Source of the DNA: Nitzschia sp. DOCU1
Lineage: Eukaryota; Bacillariophyta; Bacillariophyceae; Bacillariales; Bacillariaceae
Assembly: GCA_951394045.1 (NCBI GenBank)
Contig: OX595986.1
Coordinates: 186,001 to 250,000 of the forward strand
Direction: 5' to 3'
DNA length: 64,000 nucleotides
A program made the translations under genes and the position numbers. Shown here in pieces: positions 61,688 to 64,000 of the stretch (the first letter of the stretch is position 1; every line of letters begins with the position of its first letter). The notes under the pieces were generated by a model. The model made no database searches. It was given only the letters and a program-made list of their open reading frames with translations, and was not told the origin of the DNA.

Positions 61688-63434
61688 TTAGGCCTGGACA
61701 CCTGCCGCATTGTTTACCAGAGGCTGCGAAAAGTCCGTCGCGACTGTTCCGTTGGAAATAACCATGCACCTCAAAAAGCTCGAAAAGAACACTAGTACAG
61801 ATAGTCCAAGGAAGATATAGAAAAAGGTGGGGCCAATAGCGGCTTCCTTATCTTCTTTGCTTGCTCCAAAGTATCCTCTAAAAGTGGTAGCAATAAATCC
61901 AGTGTCCGAGGCGTTCCGTCCTGGTAAACCAGCTCTTGTAATCGTTCCCTGAGACGCTGGAAATGGGGGGGGGGGGGGGGGGGCGTTGATGAGCAACATG
62001 GAAGGGACAAGGAAAAAGCACTCGTTTCGACGACTTGGCATAGCCTTACCCGCTAGCTCAACGTCCTGCCACGATGAGGTCATCATGCGAGTCTTTGTCT
62101 TAAATTTCATGCACTAAGGACCAAGGAACGAAGTGAGACGATGCGAAGAAGACGTGACATTCCTTCCACAAATTGTTCATAATCACCTGGTTGACACTAT
62201 CGTATCCGGCTGCATCGTGACATCGAAATTCGCTATCTTCATCATCATTATCCTGAAGCTTGCGGCGGCCCCCATTATTGTCGCCATAACGGTTGCCATC
62301 GGCATTGGCTTCATATCCGAGTCCAGCCACAATAGTGGTCAGCATGTAGGCCTTGCAAGGCTGGCACTGCTTGAACACATCAAAAGCATCATTCCACGTT
62401 TTCAATCCATCATCGAAGGAGAGACTGTAATTTTCTCCATCTTGCCCATCATTGAACCCGGCAAAATCGGCGGCACTGTACTGGTCTTCGGTATACTCCA
62501 CGATACAAGATGCGTCCGTGTACAAGCCAATATCGTAGTCACCATACATTCCGGGCTTCAAGTCATAGTAAATCGAGTTTCCACGCGAGTCCACCACACC
62601 AGTCTGAGTACAAGATTCGGGCCAAACGTCCCGGGCGCCTTGCATGAATTGAAATTCTTCATCCGTCCAGACGCAATCACCCTCGTGCTTAAAGAGCTGT
62701 TCCATCCACTCACCGTAGTTGGGCTCTTTGAAATATCCAAGCAGGCTGAAATGCGTACGTTGTTCATGACAGTCCATTTTGACACAGCGCTCCGTGTTGC
62801 CGGCCTCTTTGCAAGCGTAGTCTGACCACTGCTTGCTCTTCCGATCGTAGTACATGTACTCTCCAACTCCATGACCCGAGTATCCTTCATCCACATCTGC
62901 AAGTCAACATCACAATGAAAAAGTGAGAATAGGCTCTCACACGATGCGTCGATGCCAACCCCGAGCAGCAGGATATAACTAATACGTACAAGCAGCCCAA
63001 AGCAAGTATCGTCGGCAAAATACAGCGCCATTATCGTTTTGTAATTGTCTTCGATCATCTTGCACCGCATCGCAGTCAATGTAAAAGCCTAGAGCTCTCC
63101 AGGCTTGCGAATACTCGTCGTAGTATGTTTCCGCGCCATCCACATAGATTTTTCCGTAAGCGTCGGCATCGGAAGATTTCCATGATGTTAAACGACGCAA
63201 GTGCTCCTGTGCCAACGGAGACAGATTTGATGCTGGTTGAAATTCGACTCCATTTTCGTCGATCGTCTGCCATTGTTCTCCACTGTCTGGAAGTTCTGCA
63301 ATGTGGAAAGGTTGTACCACTTTGTTGTGGTAATAGGGAATTCGATCATGATGGGGACCTGCCTCTGAGACAATAGCAGCACCAACCATGCCAGCGCAAC
63401 TCGCTGTGACTGCAATCGAAACAGCGAACTTCAT
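61688..63434 (-). CDS. family member F: secreted type I membrane protein
   Basis: Four exons: 63434-62990, 62896-62187, 62113-62050, 61956-61688; 495 aa. Introns (93, 73, 93 nt) are GT-AG. Intron 1 is phase 1 here (phase 0 in the others), splitting the Tyr of YVDE. The family marks are FAVSIAVTASCAGMVGAA (signal peptide), LPDSGEQWQTIDENG, LSPLAQEHLRRLT, VDGAETYYDEYSQAWRALG, CRRYLLWAA, YSGHGVGEYMYYDRK, CVKMDCHEQRTHFSLLGYFK, WMEQLFKHEGDCVWTDEEFQ, CQPCKAYML, DSVNQ, CMKFKTKTRMMTSSWQDVEL, then AASQGTITRAG, a membrane segment (FFYIFLGLSVLVFFSSFL) and a tail ending PLVNNAAGVQA as in A and B. Intron 3 is in frame and lacks stops; its polypyrimidine tract is a 19-base C run. Confidence 0.82.
61965..61983. 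repeat. homopolymer G/C run of 19 in intron 3 of member F
   Basis: Nineteen consecutive G on the plus strand, read as C in the transcript, eight bases from the inferred acceptor. Run length may be imprecise from sequencing. Confidence 0.85.
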
Positions 63435-64000
63435 CCTGCAAGACAGAAATGGGAAAGATATATCCTATGAGATGTCGTCCAGCAGAAAGGATACAACGAT
63501 TGGGTACGGGTGTGCTGTCGTTGCGTATTTTGCTGCTCTGCTATTGTCCTCCAAAATCTCAAGGTCGGTGTGAAGAAGAATGACTAGTGCGCTCGCGATG
63601 CCACTCTTTGTCATAACTATCTACGTATCTGAAGAATGACATTCTTTCCGTTCAAGAATTTTTGGGAAGCATTTTAAGTGCCCATTCGCCAAATGCCGAG
63701 AAGGCCTTGCGTTCTCAGAAGGTGCAGTCTCACAATTTTTGTCGACCGGCGGCCCTCACCATTCTCACATTCCTTCGCCTTCCCGTTGGTATGAGCCATT
63801 CGGGCTTTCGTCATGGGTCTCCGAACGTAGGTAGGTGGGTATACAATTTAACTTCTAACCTCTAACTTTTGGTAGTGTACAAATAATGAGTGAGTTGCCT
63901 CACCTCTAGCTTCTAATCCACCATGACGTGTTCTTCCCACCGACTTCTTAGGCCACCAGTACGATACTCCTGGCATTAGTAGGCGACGGCATGAGAAAAC
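63435..64000. other. upstream region of family member F, to window end
   Basis: Should carry the promoter of member F. No gene supported up to the window edge. Confidence 0.5.

Noticed and set aside
1..64000. CRISPR arrays, bacterial operons, rRNA or tRNA genes, integrated viral or transposase genes
   Set aside because: None seen. Repeats are simple-sequence or local duplications, genes have eukaryotic introns, and I found no tRNA-like fold by eye; a tRNAscan or Infernal run would be needed to exclude small RNAs.

Overview
The window looks like nuclear DNA of a diatom, probably a pennate one. Genes lie on both strands without operons. Introns are few, short (66-185 nt) and GT-AG. Many proteins are secreted or single-pass and Cys-rich, and there are Pro-Ser tails and helicase-associated-domain debris. 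Housekeeping genes are clearly eukaryotic: a cytosolic-type glutamyl-tRNA synthetase with WHEP and GST-like N-terminal parts, a PP6-type phosphatase, a heat-shock-factor-type transcription factor, and a COPI-associated/TVP15-like protein. The organism call is inference from gene style; I could not search a database.

Layout. 1-408 is the 3' end of a small membrane protein gene. 747-9111 holds three tandem minus-strand paralogs of a type II membrane protein with an SGNH-hydrolase-like core; a decayed helicase-associated-domain gene sits between copies 2 and 3. 9745-12021 is a three-exon secreted M14 zinc carboxypeptidase with a GPI-anchor-like tail. 12540-15315 has two tandem multi-pass proteins resembling rolling stone. 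16010-22410 has two tandem secreted Cys-rich proteins with three internal repeats. 23192-23992 is a small single-pass protein.

24623-35521 and 55991-63434 contain six members (A-F) of an unrecognised type I membrane protein family. I rebuilt their exons by hand and all splice in frame. A and B form a nearly identical head-to-head inverted pair. Between the two clusters are two proteins sharing an unnamed C-terminal domain (30474-32801 and 41968-44979), a RluA-type pseudouridine synthase, two tandem protein kinases with a kinase fragment between them, the tRNA synthetase, the phosphatase, the HSF gene, a 64-bp-arm inverted repeat and the TVP15-like gene.

The main theme is local duplication. 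Besides the six-gene family there are three-copy and two-copy arrays, gene-conversion-like identity tracts, gene fragments and extra introns in single paralogs. The best candidate for undescribed biology is the six-gene family, with conserved cysteines, a conserved C-terminal exon, two microexons, and simple-repeat polypyrimidine tracts at the 3' splice sites of members E and F.
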